Assembly (NCBI RefSeq): GCF_023094165.1
Contig: NZ_JALMDK010000003.1
Span: forward strand, 62,001 to 126,000
Reading direction: 5' to 3'
DNA length: 64,000 bases
Origin: Crossiella sp. S99.2
GTDB lineage: Bacteria > Actinomycetota > Actinomycetes > Mycobacteriales > Pseudonocardiaceae
This document shows, one piece after another, positions 40,757 through 49,485 of this stretch. Position numbers and translations under genes: made by a program. Under the pieces are notes generated by a model. The model saw only the letters and a list, made by a program, of their open reading frames with translations. It did not search any database and was not told where the DNA came from. How positions within the stretch are numbered: position 1 is the stretch's first letter; each line of letters begins with the position of its first letter.

Positions 40757-41806
40757 ATGGACCAGACAGCAGCAGACCCGCCACCGCACCATCCCCGTCC
40801 ACAGTGGATCGGCTGGACCCTGACCGCGGTCACGGTGCCCGCGCTGCTGGCCGGACTCGGCGTGGCGGTGGCCGGCCCCCGGATCGAAGCCGAACTGACC
40901 CACACCGCCGAGGGCGCCCTCGGCACCGCCGGGCACCCGGACGCCCAGGTGTCCGCGGTGGGCCGGGAGCTGAGCCTGGCCGGGTTACCTGGCGACCGGC
41001 TGGCCGCGGTGAGCACCATGGTGGCCAACCTGCCCGGGGTGGACTCGGTGGTGGTGCGCGAACTCGCGCCGACCCCGGTGCTGCTGCGGGTCCGCGACGG
41101 CGAACTGCTCGTCTCGGCCACTGGGCACAGCGTGCTGGCCACCGGCAGGCTGCTGGAGGAGATCAGCGCCCGCTGCCCCGGCCACCGCGTCACCGACCTG
41201 ACCCTGGCCGTCCCCGGCACCGGACCCGCCTACGCCACCACCGCGCTGGCCGCGGTCGCCCAGGCCGCCGCCGAGGCCAGGGGCGCGGACCTCACCGTGG
41301 CCATCCGGCCCGACGGCGTCACCGTACGCGGCGTGGTCGCCGACGCCGACCAGCGCAACGTGCTCCTGGAACGGTTGCGCGGCAGCGAGTTCGGCCCGGT
41401 GCACGCGGGCGGGCTGACCGTCGGACCGCCGCCACATCCGTCCACTGTGGACATTCGAGCCCTCGATGCCGCGGTGGGGCGGATGATCGACGGCAGTGGC
41501 GGGGTCAACTTCGAGGCCGCCACCGTGCGCTGGGGCGAAGGCCACGGCGCCGCCCTGGTCGAGCGGATCGGCAGGCTGCTGCGGGTGGCGCCCAAATCAC
41601 TGATCACGGTGACCGCCTGGGCCTCCGAGGAACAGCCGCCCGGCGTGGACCCGCGCCGCCTGGCCGGCCGCCGGGCCGACCTGGTGCGCGATCTCGTGGT
41701 GGCCCAAGGGGTTCCGCGCGAACTGGTCAGCACGGTCGCCAGGGTCGAGCCCGGCCCCGAGACCTTCGTCCCGCACCTGCGCCGCGCGCGGGTCACCGTC
41801 AGCTAG
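40757..41806 (+). CDS. ArfA/OmpATb-like membrane protein with OmpA-like domain
   Basis: This 349-aa protein has a short cytoplasmic N-terminus, one membrane helix (about residues 18-40), a BON-like central region and a C-terminal OmpA-like domain. The C-terminal domain contains VERIGRLLRVAPKSLITVTAW and RRLAGRRADLVRDLVVAQGV. The layout and the following sunset-domain gene resemble mycobacterial arfA and arfC, linked to the cell envelope and acid/ammonia physiology. The start is an ATG at 40757. An 11-bp gap separates it from the next gene. Confidence 0.72.
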   Translation: MDQTAADPPPHHPRPQWIGWTLTAVTVPALLAGLGVAVAGPRIEAELTHTAEGALGTAGHPDAQVSAVGRELSLAGLPGDRLAAVSTMVANLPGVDSVVVRELAPTPVLLRVRDGELLVSATGHSVLATGRLLEEISARCPGHRVTDLTLAVPGTGPAYATTALAAVAQAAAEARGADLTVAIRPDGVTVRGVVADADQRNVLLERLRGSEFGPVHAGGLTVGPPPHPSTVDIRALDAAVGRMIDGSGGVNFEAATVRWGEGHGAALVERIGRLLRVAPKSLITVTAWASEEQPPGVDPRRLAGRRADLVRDLVVAQGVPRELVSTVARVEPGPETFVPHLRRARVTVS

Positions 41807-41817
41807 GAGCTGCAACG

Positions 41818-42201
41818 ATGATGTGGTTGTTCTGGCAGGTCTTCCTGCTGTGCCTGGCCGCCTTCCTGATCGGCGGGCTGGTGAGCTGGCTGCTCCTGGT
41901 CCGCCCGCTCGCCGAACGCCGCGCCGCCGCACCCGCCGCCGCACCCGCCGCAGCACCGGAACCGGCGCCCGCGCCGGAGCCGCCGTTGTCCTTGGCGGAG
42001 CAGGCGATCCCGGCCCAGGTGATCCCCGAGCCGGTCCAGGCGACGGTGAAGGGCAACACCCGCACCAAGCGGTACCACACCGAGGATTCGCCCTACTTCA
42101 ACCGCACCAAGGGCGACATCTGGTTCGCCTCGGTCGCCGAGGCCGAGCAGGCCGGCTACACCGCCGGGGTGGCCCGCCGGCGCGCCGAAGCCGTGCGCTG
42201 A
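41818..42201 (+). CDS. Membrane protein with sunset domain (ArfC-like)
   Basis: This 127-aa protein has an N-terminal membrane helix, an Ala/Pro-rich linker (about residues 36-60) and a C-terminal sunset domain. The domain carries GNTRTKRYHTEDSPYFNRTK and DIWFASVAEAEQAGY. The domain occurs in actinobacterial envelope proteins such as ArfC. Two adjacent ATGs (41818 and 41821) make the exact start ambiguous. It is probably co-transcribed with the ArfA-like gene; the small arfB seen in mycobacteria is absent here. Confidence 0.75.
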   Translation: MMWLFWQVFLLCLAAFLIGGLVSWLLLVRPLAERRAAAPAAAPAAAPEPAPAPEPPLSLAEQAIPAQVIPEPVQATVKGNTRTKRYHTEDSPYFNRTKGDIWFASVAEAEQAGYTAGVARRRAEAVR

Positions 42202-42214
42202 CCGCCCGCCCCGG

Positions 42215-43432
42215 TCACGGCTCCTCCCGTGGCCGGGGCGGCGCGGCCACGCCCTCCGGCCGCACGACCTGACCCAGCACCACCCGGAACAGGTCCCGGT
42301 CCACCGTGCTCGGCTCCGCGGCCAGCCACTGCCCGATCTCGGTGACGAACTGCTCCGGACTCATCGGCGGCGCGGGCACCTCGGGCGCCTCGCCGGTGGT
42401 GATCTCCCCGGCCCGGTTCGGGTACAGCACCAGCACGCCGCGCACCTCCACCTCGGGCAGCAGATCGCGGAATGCCTCCACCCCCTCGGGCAGCCGGGTG
42501 CCGCCACCGCGGTAGGCATGTCCGTTGCGCCGCAGGCCACCCGTGTCATCGGCGGTGTAGTGCCCCGGCAGCCACAGCTTCGACTCGATCAGCACCAGGC
42601 GCCGCCCGCACAGCACGGCGTGGTCGATGTCGGCGAACACCGAATCCGGCCAGGCCAGCCCGTGGAAGATGCGCACCCCGGGCAGCCGGGTCAGATACCG
42701 GCCGAGCAGCCGCGCGGTGAGCTGTTCGGCGACATCGCCCTCCTCCGCGCCAGGACGGCCGAACACGGTGCGGATGCCGAACTCCGCGGTGAACTCCCGG
42801 TCGGTGCGGCTGGCCGCCAGCTGGTTGCGCCACAGGTGCAGGGTGACCCCGGTGACCACGGCGAAGACCGCCAGCCACAACCCGATCAGCCACGCCGACC
42901 CGGTCAGCACCGGCAACAGCACCCACATCAGCAGCCACACGGCCAGCGAGCCGAACGCGGGGCCGTGGCCGGGACCGGTGGGCGGCACCAGGCGGATCCG
43001 CTCCACCGGGTCCACCTCGGGCCACCACGGGATCGTGTCCGGGTCCAGCCGCGGCATGCCGGGGGTGAACTCGGGATCCGGGCCGAAAGTCCTGGTGCGC
43101 CGGGTGGATCCGGTGCGCGGCCACGGCCGGGCGCGCTGCCGGGTGCCGCGGCGCGGCGGCTCCGGGGTCTCGACGGTGACCTCGATGTCGGACTCGTCGA
43201 TCCAGTCTTCTTCTTCGTCCCAGTCGTCCTCGGTCTCGCCGCGGTCGTAGTCCGCGCGCCGGTCCGGGTCGTTGAGGGTCTCGTATGCCTCGCGCAGCAA
43301 CCGGAACGAGCCGGAGGTGCCCCCGGCGTCCGGATGCATGACCTTGGCCAGCGCCCGGTAGGCGGTTTTGATCTCCGCCGCGGTCGCGGTCCGGCCGACG
43401 CCAAGCAGCTCGTAGTAGTCGACCGCGCCCAC
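42215..43432 (-). CDS. J-domain protein fused to a NERD nuclease-related domain
   Basis: This 405-aa protein starts directly with a DnaJ J-domain (about 4-65; DYYELLGV, HPD at 33-35, YETLNDPDRRADYD). An acidic linker, two membrane helices (about 170-215) and a NERD domain follow. The NERD domain shows VFADIDHAVLCGRRLVLIESK near residues 275-300. The combination suggests a membrane-tethered Hsp70 co-chaperone with a nuclease-like module. The GTG at 43432 is used because GGAAGG precedes it and the J-domain begins there; a longer ORF to 43606 is less likely. Confidence 0.82.
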   Translation of the reverse strand: MGAVDYYELLGVGRTATAAEIKTAYRALAKVMHPDAGGTSGSFRLLREAYETLNDPDRRADYDRGETEDDWDEEEDWIDESDIEVTVETPEPPRRGTRQRARPWPRTGSTRRTRTFGPDPEFTPGMPRLDPDTIPWWPEVDPVERIRLVPPTGPGHGPAFGSLAVWLLMWVLLPVLTGSAWLIGLWLAVFAVVTGVTLHLWRNQLAASRTDREFTAEFGIRTVFGRPGAEEGDVAEQLTARLLGRYLTRLPGVRIFHGLAWPDSVFADIDHAVLCGRRLVLIESKLWLPGHYTADDTGGLRRNGHAYRGGGTRLPEGVEAFRDLLPEVEVRGVLVLYPNRAGEITTGEAPEVPAPPMSPEQFVTEIGQWLAAEPSTVDRDLFRVVLGQVVRPEGVAAPPRPREEP

Positions 43433-43627
43433 GATCCCGCCCACCTTCCGTGTCTGCGCGAACACCCTATGGGGTGCCCGCGGAAGATGATCAACCGACT
43501 CCACCTCGTGCGGCGGAAGGAGTGATAAACGATCCGTATTTCGACCAGTGTTCTGCATATACCCGCGCGCGAAAGGCCACTCTTCCTCTAACGTGATAGC
43601 CGACACACACGAAAGGCGGTAGCCGAG

Positions 43628-43792
43628 ATGATGGAACAGGTCCGAGAACGCACCGAGCCGGCGCCTACGGTCGGACTCCCGGTCCAGGCCGAGCGTGCGC
43701 CCAGGTCAGGGGGACGGGGCCGCAGCCCGATCCCGCAGTGGCTGATCGACGACGACACGTTCGAGCCGCACATTGTCCGCGGACTGGACTGA
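43628..43792 (+). CDS. Small acidic-tailed protein (54 aa), unknown
   Basis: ATG ATG at 43628 opens a 54-codon frame below usual ORF-calling length. It has an Arg/Pro-rich middle and a distinctive C-terminus PIPQWLIDDDTFEPHIVRGLD minus its ends. AAAGGCGG upstream is a weak ribosome site, and the codon third positions are GC-rich as in real genes here. It is divergent from the J-domain gene. No family was recognised. Confidence 0.5.
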   Translation: MMEQVRERTEPAPTVGLPVQAERAPRSGGRGRSPIPQWLIDDDTFEPHIVRGLD

Positions 43793-43975
43793 CTCGTTTC
43801 GTAATAACGCCCCGGTCTCGACGATCTCAGGGACCACGGGCAGACAGTATTAAGCTCCCCGACCGGGTGATTTCCGGTGTGGCACGGCATCGAGGCGCTG
43901 ACGCGGTGATCCCGCGCACCAGCGCCGCGCCCCCACCCCGTTGAGGCCCGGCCCGGTCCTGGGAGACGTTTCCCC

Positions 43976-44449
43976 TCAGCTCACCGTCGAGCGCGTGCTG
44001 TTGGTCTCGCGCAGCGTGCGCATGGCTTCGGCGAGGGCGGCGGCCTGCTCGGACCCGAGCGGGGTGAGCACGGTGCGGCGCAGGTTGTCCGCGCCCGTCT
44101 GGCGGGCCGCCGCCGCCACCTCCAGGCCGTGTTCGGTGAGCGCCGCGTAGGTGACCCTGCGGTCGTTCTCGCACGGCTCCCGGCGGATCAGCCCGGCCTT
44201 GACCATGCGGTCGGCCACCTTGGTGAACCCGCCGCTGGTGAGCGCGGCCTCGGTGGCCAGGCGGGTCATCTGCATCCGGTGGCCGGGGGAGCGGACCAGG
44301 CGCAGCAGGATGTCGAAGGGCGCCGGTTGCAGGCCGAACTTCGCCGCGATCTCGCTCATCAGCCGCTCCTGGGTGGCCAGGTAACCCTCGATCACCAAGC
44401 CCCACCAGGTGATGATCTCGTCGTCGGCGATGTCCTCCGGCTTGCTCAT
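43976..44449 (-). CDS. MarR-family regulator (MhqR-like)
   Basis: This 157-aa MarR protein has a winged helix with MQMTRLATEAALTSGGFTKVADRMVKAGLI and the wing CENDRRVTYAALTEHG. It is divergent from a VOC ring-cleaving dioxygenase and an alpha/beta hydrolase, the same gene set controlled by MhqR in Bacillus. An operator-like TATCTT-N6-AAGATA lies between them. A role in sensing quinones or electrophiles is inferred. The ATG at 44449 starts the conserved region. Confidence 0.82.
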   Translation of the reverse strand: MSKPEDIADDEIITWWGLVIEGYLATQERLMSEIAAKFGLQPAPFDILLRLVRSPGHRMQMTRLATEAALTSGGFTKVADRMVKAGLIRREPCENDRRVTYAALTEHGLEVAAAARQTGADNLRRTVLTPLGSEQAAALAEAMRTLRETNSTRSTVS

Positions 44450-44486
44450 GCCCGCCAGTCTAGCCAGGGAACAGCTTCCGTAGAAG

Positions 44487-44504
44487 TATCTTGCATGGAA
44501 GATA
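44487..44504. promoter_or_regulatory. MhqR-type operator TATCTT-N6-AAGATA
   Basis: Perfect 6-bp arms with a 6-bp spacer lie 22 bp before the dioxygenase ATG and 37 bp before the MarR start. The arms match the ATCT...AGAT form of the MhqR site. One dimer could repress both genes. Confidence 0.7.
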
Positions 44505-44526
44505 AATAGGGCGTAGCGTTGCCGCC

Positions 44527-45471
44527 ATGAGCATCCAGACCAGCGGGTTGCACCATGTGACGGCGATCGGTGGCGACCCCCAGCGCAACGTCGACTTCTA
44601 CCTGCGCGCACTGGGTCTGCGCCTGGTCAAGACCACGGTCAACTTCGACGACCCTGGCACCTACCACCTCTACTACGGTGACGGCTCCGGCCGGCCGGGC
44701 TCGCTCATCACCTTCTTCCCGTGGAAGGACGCTCCCCAGGGCCGGATCGGCACTGGCCAGGCGACCACCACGTCGTTCTCCGTGCCCGAGTCCTCGCTGG
44801 GCTGGTGGCGGCAGCATCTGGCCGCGGCGGGCGCCCAGGTCAGCGATATCAAGGGGCGTGATGGCGAGGAGGCGTTGCTCTTCCGCGATCCCGACGGCCT
44901 GGAGCTGTCCCTGGTCGCGCACCCCCAGGAAGACCCGCGTGATCCGTGGGACCACGGCCTGGTGCCGCCCGAGCACGCCATTCGCGGCCTGCACTCGGTG
45001 ACCCTGTCGGTCACCGCCGAACAGGCCACCGCGGGCACCCTCACCGAGGATCTCGGCCTGCGTTTCCTTGGCCAGGAAGGCAATCGGCTGCGGTTCGAGG
45101 CCGGCGAAGGCGGTCCCGGCGCACTCGTCGACGTGCTCGTGCAGCCCAAGGGGGAGCGCGGGGTGGTCGCGGTGGGCACCGTGCACCACGTGGCCTGGCG
45201 GGTGCCGGACGAGGCCACCCAGGTGTCCTGGCGGGACGAACTCCTCGACCGCGGCGTGCGGGTCACCGAGATCCTGGACCGGCAGTACTTCCGCTCCATC
45301 TACTTCCGCGAACCCGGCGGCACCCTCCTCGAAGTCGCCACCGACGGACCCGGTTTCGCCGCCGACGAACCGTTGCTGGAACTGGGTCGCGCGCTGAAAC
45401 TGCCGCCGTGGCTGGAGCCCAGCCGCGAGCAGATCCAGCACGCGCTACCGACCCTGCGGCTGCCGGCATGA
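44527..45471 (+). CDS. VOC-family ring-cleaving dioxygenase (MhqO-like)
   Basis: This 314-aa protein has two vicinal-oxygen-chelate modules. LHHVTAIGGDPQRNVDFYLRALG opens the first, GLHSVTLSV the second, and HHVAWRVPDEA and FREPGGTLLEVATD complete the metal and fold motifs. Homologues of the MhqO/MhqA type oxidise hydroquinones and catechols, detoxifying quinones. The gene is divergent from the MarR regulator with the operator between. It overlaps the hydrolase gene by 4 nt. Confidence 0.88.
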   Translation: MSIQTSGLHHVTAIGGDPQRNVDFYLRALGLRLVKTTVNFDDPGTYHLYYGDGSGRPGSLITFFPWKDAPQGRIGTGQATTTSFSVPESSLGWWRQHLAAAGAQVSDIKGRDGEEALLFRDPDGLELSLVAHPQEDPRDPWDHGLVPPEHAIRGLHSVTLSVTAEQATAGTLTEDLGLRFLGQEGNRLRFEAGEGGPGALVDVLVQPKGERGVVAVGTVHHVAWRVPDEATQVSWRDELLDRGVRVTEILDRQYFRSIYFREPGGTLLEVATDGPGFAADEPLLELGRALKLPPWLEPSREQIQHALPTLRLPA

Positions 45472-46070
45472 ACCTCGAACACCAGTTCCGCTCGGGCGAT
45501 CCGGCCGCACCGGTGCTGCTGCTGTTGCACGGCACCGGCGGCGGCCCGGACGACCTCCTCGGCCTGGCCGGGCACCTCGACCCGGCGGCCGCGGTGCTCG
45601 CCCCGCGCGGACCCGTGTCCGAACACGGCATGGCCCGCTGGTTCCGCCGGCTGGCCGAGGGCGTCTTCGACCACGAGGACGTCCGCCGCCGCGCGCACGA
45701 CCTGGCCGAGTTCATCCTGGCCGCCCAGCAGGAGTACGGGTTGAGCGGGCGACGGCTGGTCGCGGTCGGTTTCTCCAACGGCGCCAACATCGCCGCCGCC
45801 ACCGCGCTGCTGCGCCCGGAGGTGCTGTCCGAGGCCGCCCTGTTCGCCGGGATGTGCCCGCTGCCCGACGATCCGGGCACGGACCTCGGCAACAGCCGGG
45901 TGTTCCTGGCCAACGGCACCGCCGACCAGATGGCCCCACTCGACTCGGTCGACCGCCTGGACACGCTGCTCCGGGCGCGCGGCGCCGCCGTCACCCCGTT
46001 CCGCCACCCAGGCGGGCACCAGCTGACCCTGGAAGCCGCCCGCGCTGCCGCCGAATGGCTGAGCACCTGA
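45468..46070 (+). CDS. Alpha/beta hydrolase (MhqD-like)
   Basis: This 200-aa carboxylesterase/phospholipase-like hydrolase has HGTGGG at the oxyanion site, GFSNGAN with Ser103, NGTADQ with Asp153 and GGHQL with His184. The size and order match MhqD-type hydrolases. The ATG overlaps the dioxygenase stop, so the two are co-translated. It likely acts on thiol-quinone or ester products in the same stress response. Confidence 0.85.
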   Translation: MNLEHQFRSGDPAAPVLLLLHGTGGGPDDLLGLAGHLDPAAAVLAPRGPVSEHGMARWFRRLAEGVFDHEDVRRRAHDLAEFILAAQQEYGLSGRRLVAVGFSNGANIAAATALLRPEVLSEAALFAGMCPLPDDPGTDLGNSRVFLANGTADQMAPLDSVDRLDTLLRARGAAVTPFRHPGGHQLTLEAARAAAEWLST

Positions 46071-46082
46071 AATGATGGGCAC

Positions 46083-46304
46083 ATGGGCAGCATCCGCACG
46101 GTGGAGATCCGCGACAACATGATCCGGCTCGGTCAGTTCCTCAAACTGGCCGGGCTGGCCGAGGACGGCGGCGAGGCGAAGACGCTGATCGAGGAGGAAG
46201 AGGTCACCGTGAACGGGCGCCTGGAGACCCGGCGTGGCGCGCAGTTGCACGACGGCGACGTGGTCGCGGTGGGGGAGAACAAGGCCAGGGTGATCACCGC
46301 CTGA
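46083..46304 (+). CDS. S4-domain RNA-binding protein
   Basis: This 73-aa protein consists of one S4 domain: IRLGQFLKLAGLAEDGGEAKTLIEEEEVTVNG matches the YbcJ/YaaA type. It binds structured RNA, perhaps ribosomal. It starts 12 bp after the hydrolase stop and may be read from the same transcript. Its end overlaps the convergent LuxR-type regulator gene by 11 bp. Confidence 0.85.
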   Translation: MGSIRTVEIRDNMIRLGQFLKLAGLAEDGGEAKTLIEEEEVTVNGRLETRRGAQLHDGDVVAVGENKARVITA

Positions 46305-48582
46305 TCCGCTGGGCCACCCAGGCCGCCACCTGGGACCGCGACCGCAGTCCCAGCCGGGCCAGGATGTGCTCCAGGTGCGCCTCCGCGGTGCGCTGCGCGA
46401 TGGTCAGCTCGCGGGCGATCTCCTTGTTGCTCAACCCCAGCGCGACCAGCTCGGCCACCTCCAGCTGCCGCCGGGTCAGCGCCTGCGGGGCCGGTGGCGT
46501 GCTGAGCAGCTCCTCGGCGTAGGCCACCGCCTGGGCCAGGTCGAACCGCAGACCGCGCCGCCGGGCCGCGTCGAACTCCCTGGCGGACAAGGACTTCCGG
46601 ATCCGCGCGGTGGCCTGGTCGCGGTAGCGGACCATGGTGGGGATGGCGAAGAAGCTGGTGCCGATCGGGGTCAGCACCGACTCCACCGCGCCGGTCAGGC
46701 AGGCCGCCTCGGCCGCCCGCCCGGCCGCGGCGGCGCTCCACATCAGCACCTCCAGGCTCATGCCGAGGCCGACCCGGTCGGCGAAGGCGCGTTTGGCCCG
46801 GATGCTCTCCAGCAGCAACGGTCCCGCCTCGGCCGGCCGCCCGGACACCCACAGCGCCAGGCCCATCAGGGTCTGGCCCCAGGACCGCAGCCACACCTCG
46901 CCGGCCGCCTCGGCGTCGGCGATGGCCGCCCGGCTCAGCGCGATCGCCGCGGTCAGGTCCGCCGACCCGGGGGTGGCGCGCGTGCTGTGGCACAGCGCGG
47001 CCTTGATCTGGGTGAGGCAGATCGCCAGTGCGTCCTGTCCCCGCCGGTGCCGGTCGAGGGCCTCGCGGTAGAGGTCCAGGGCGCGGGCGGTCTCGCCCTG
47101 GTACATCGCCATGGTGGCCTGGTACTGGATCGCGTAGGCCAGGGTGGCCGCCGAGCCCAGTCCGCGGGCCAGCGCCTCGCCCTCGTCCACCCGCAGTCGC
47201 GCGGTGGGCAGATCGCCGCACACCAGCGCGGTCAGCGCGGCCACCCACAGCGCGCCCGCCCGCAGCTCGGTCGGCTCCGGCGCGGCGGCCAGGCACCGGT
47301 TCAGCCACAGCTGGCCCTCCTGCACGGCCCCGCAGGCCGCCCAGTACCAGCCGAGCGCGGTGACCAGGCGCAGCGCCTCGGGCGCGTCCCCCGGTTCGGA
47401 CAGGCTGAACTCCAGGGCGGCCCGCAGGTTGCCCAGGTCGGCGTCGCAGCGCCGGCTCCACCGGGCCTGGTCGGGGCCGTGCCATTCGGACTGGAAGTCC
47501 AGGGCCATGGCCAGGTAGTGGTCCCGGTGCGCGCGCCGCCTGCCGGTCAGCTCCGCGCGGCCGAGCAGCCGGTCCCGGCCGTACTGGCGGATGGTCTCCA
47601 GCATCCGGTAGCGGGTGCGGTGCCCGTCGTTCTCCCTGGTCACCACGGATTTGTCGACCAGCCCGGTGAGCGTGTCCAGCACCTGTGATCCGGGTAGGCC
47701 GGGGCCGGTGGCGATCTGCTCGGCGGCGGCCAGGTCGAACCCGCCCGCGCAGACCGAGAGCCGTTCCCACAGCAGGCCCTCGGCGGCCGAGCACAGCCCG
47801 AAGCTCCAGGCCACGGTGGCCAGCATGGTCTGCTGCCGGGGGTTGGCCGGGCCGCTGCCCGCGCGCGGTTCGAAGCGCTGGTCCAAGCGGTCCAGCAGGG
47901 CTTCGGGGCCGCAGCCGGGCAGCCGGGCCGCGGCCAGTTCGATGGCCAGGGGAATGCCTTCCAGGCGGCGGCAGAGCTGGGCGATCGGCTCCCGGTTGGC
48001 CGCGTGCACGGTGAGTCCGCCGCGGATGAGCAGCAGCCGGACCGCGCCGTACTCGCGTAACTCGGCCAGGGTCAGCCGCCGGTCCGCGGGCGGCACGGCC
48101 AGTGGTGGCACCGGCAGCAGGTGTTCGCCGTCGATGCCGAGCGGCTGGCGGCCGGTGGCCAGCACGGTCAGGCCGGGCGCGCAGGCCAGCAGCGCGCTGA
48201 CCAGTTCGGCGCAGGCGTCGATGAGGTGTTCGCAGTTGTCCAGCACCAGCAGCAACCGCCGGGTGCGCAGGAACTCGCGCATCGCGGTCAGCGGCGGTTC
48301 GCTGGAGCGTTCGGCGCCCAGGCGGTCGGACACGGTCTGGGCGAGCAGCCGCGGATCGTCCAGGGGGGCCAGTTCGACGTGCCAGACGCCGTCGGGGTAG
48401 GCCCGCCGGTTCTGTGCGGCCACCCGCACCGCGAGCCTGCTCTTGCCCACCCCGCCCGGTCCGGTGAATGTGACGAGACGGTGGTCGTGCAGCAGCTGCC
48501 TGGCCCTGGCCGTCTCCCGGGTGCGGTCCACAAAGCTGGTCATGTCGACCGGCAGGTTGCCGAGCGGAGCCGCCGAGGACAT
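46294..48582 (-). CDS. Large LuxR-type regulator with AAA ATPase and TPR-like region
   Basis: This 762-aa protein starts with an NB-ARC/AAA ATPase (Walker A GPGGVGKSRLA at 41-51, Walker B LLLVLDNCEHL). A helical TPR-like middle (about 380-680) follows, then a C-terminal LuxR helix-turn-helix (about 698-762, LTRRQLEVAELVALGLSNKEIA). It resembles actinobacterial LAL/ATPase regulators that integrate ATP and an inducer. The ATG at 48582 is used; ATG 48543 (MTSFVDR) is the latest possible start. The target is unknown; the STAS gene is divergent across an AT-rich 170-bp gap. Confidence 0.85.
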   Translation of the reverse strand: MSSAAPLGNLPVDMTSFVDRTRETARARQLLHDHRLVTFTGPGGVGKSRLAVRVAAQNRRAYPDGVWHVELAPLDDPRLLAQTVSDRLGAERSSEPPLTAMREFLRTRRLLLVLDNCEHLIDACAELVSALLACAPGLTVLATGRQPLGIDGEHLLPVPPLAVPPADRRLTLAELREYGAVRLLLIRGGLTVHAANREPIAQLCRRLEGIPLAIELAAARLPGCGPEALLDRLDQRFEPRAGSGPANPRQQTMLATVAWSFGLCSAAEGLLWERLSVCAGGFDLAAAEQIATGPGLPGSQVLDTLTGLVDKSVVTRENDGHRTRYRMLETIRQYGRDRLLGRAELTGRRRAHRDHYLAMALDFQSEWHGPDQARWSRRCDADLGNLRAALEFSLSEPGDAPEALRLVTALGWYWAACGAVQEGQLWLNRCLAAAPEPTELRAGALWVAALTALVCGDLPTARLRVDEGEALARGLGSAATLAYAIQYQATMAMYQGETARALDLYREALDRHRRGQDALAICLTQIKAALCHSTRATPGSADLTAAIALSRAAIADAEAAGEVWLRSWGQTLMGLALWVSGRPAEAGPLLLESIRAKRAFADRVGLGMSLEVLMWSAAAAGRAAEAACLTGAVESVLTPIGTSFFAIPTMVRYRDQATARIRKSLSAREFDAARRRGLRFDLAQAVAYAEELLSTPPAPQALTRRQLEVAELVALGLSNKEIARELTIAQRTAEAHLEHILARLGLRSRSQVAAWVAQRIRR

Positions 48583-48752
48583 TGCGTGCACATTACGGCA
48601 CTCTCCGTAGAAGATCATTTTCTTGTGGTTGGTTCCAGATACATGCAAACTGCAAATATCACAAAATGCAGTAGTACTCCCGATGTGCCGGTCGGCGACT
48701 CCGTGTGACCGTTCCGGTACCGCAAGGCAGGGCAACTCACAGGAGGCGCCCG

Positions 48753-49466
48753 GTGGACGGCACCGGTTTTCTGGATGTCGAGGTTCGGGACGAGGCGCGG
48801 GTACGGGTCGTCGGACTACGCGGCGAGCTGGACCGGATCGCGTGTTACGAGGTACGCGAGCTGCTACTGGGGCTGGCGGTGGAGCGCCCGCGGGCGCTGG
48901 TGGTGGAGCTGGGCGAGATCAGGGTGGTCTCGCCCGCGTTGCTGGTGGTCTTCGACGTGGTCGCGGCCGAGACCGCGGAATGGCCTGGCGTGCCGGTGCT
49001 GCTGGTCATCTCCAGCCCCGCGGTGCGACTGATCTTCGCCGCGGCCGGACTGCCCGAGCGGGTGCTGGTCTGCGACAGCGTGCCCCAGGCGATGGCCGCG
49101 CTGGAGACCGGTCCGCGCGCCCGGCGACTGCGACTACCGGTGCCCGCCTCGCCCTCGGGGGAGTTGCTGGCCAGGGCCGCGGCTGAGCAGGTCTGCCACA
49201 GCTGGCGGCTGCCCGGACTCACTCAAGTGCTGCCGCCGGTGGCCGCGGACCTGATCGCGCACATCGCCGCCGAACGCGGCGAGTGCGTGACGCTGCAGTT
49301 CTGGACGGATGTGCAGCGGATGGTGGTCTCGGTGCGCGGGCTGCTGCGTGGCGACGCCGAGCTGACGGTGCCCGCCTGGCAGGACACGGTGTCCGGGCAC
49401 ACCCCGACCGGGGACGGCGGCGTGGTCGTGTGGACCTCCCTGGGACTGGCTTGCGTGAAGGACTGA
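48753..49466 (+). CDS. STAS-domain protein with C-terminal ATPase-like module
   Basis: This 237-aa protein has a STAS domain in residues about 5-110 (VVGLRGELDRIACYEVRELL, VVELGEIRVVSPALLVVFD), as in anti-sigma factor antagonists. The second half (LLARAAAEQVCHSWRL...) resembles the small HATPase domain of anti-sigma kinases but lacks clear N and G boxes. The GTG at 48753 has AGGAGG 6 bp upstream, so it is preferred over the longer frame from 48705. It may modulate a sigma-factor pathway. The phospho-acceptor Ser in the STAS domain is plausible but not certain. Confidence 0.7.
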   Translation: MDGTGFLDVEVRDEARVRVVGLRGELDRIACYEVRELLLGLAVERPRALVVELGEIRVVSPALLVVFDVVAAETAEWPGVPVLLVISSPAVRLIFAAAGLPERVLVCDSVPQAMAALETGPRARRLRLPVPASPSGELLARAAAEQVCHSWRLPGLTQVLPPVAADLIAHIAAERGECVTLQFWTDVQRMVVSVRGLLRGDAELTVPAWQDTVSGHTPTGDGGVVVWTSLGLACVKD

Positions 49467-49485
49467 ATCGCGGTTCACTCCTTGC

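Noticed and set aside
43628-43792. 54-aa frame as a RiPP precursor
   Set aside because: There is no Cys/Ser/Thr-rich core, no recognisable leader motif, and no maturation enzyme nearby.
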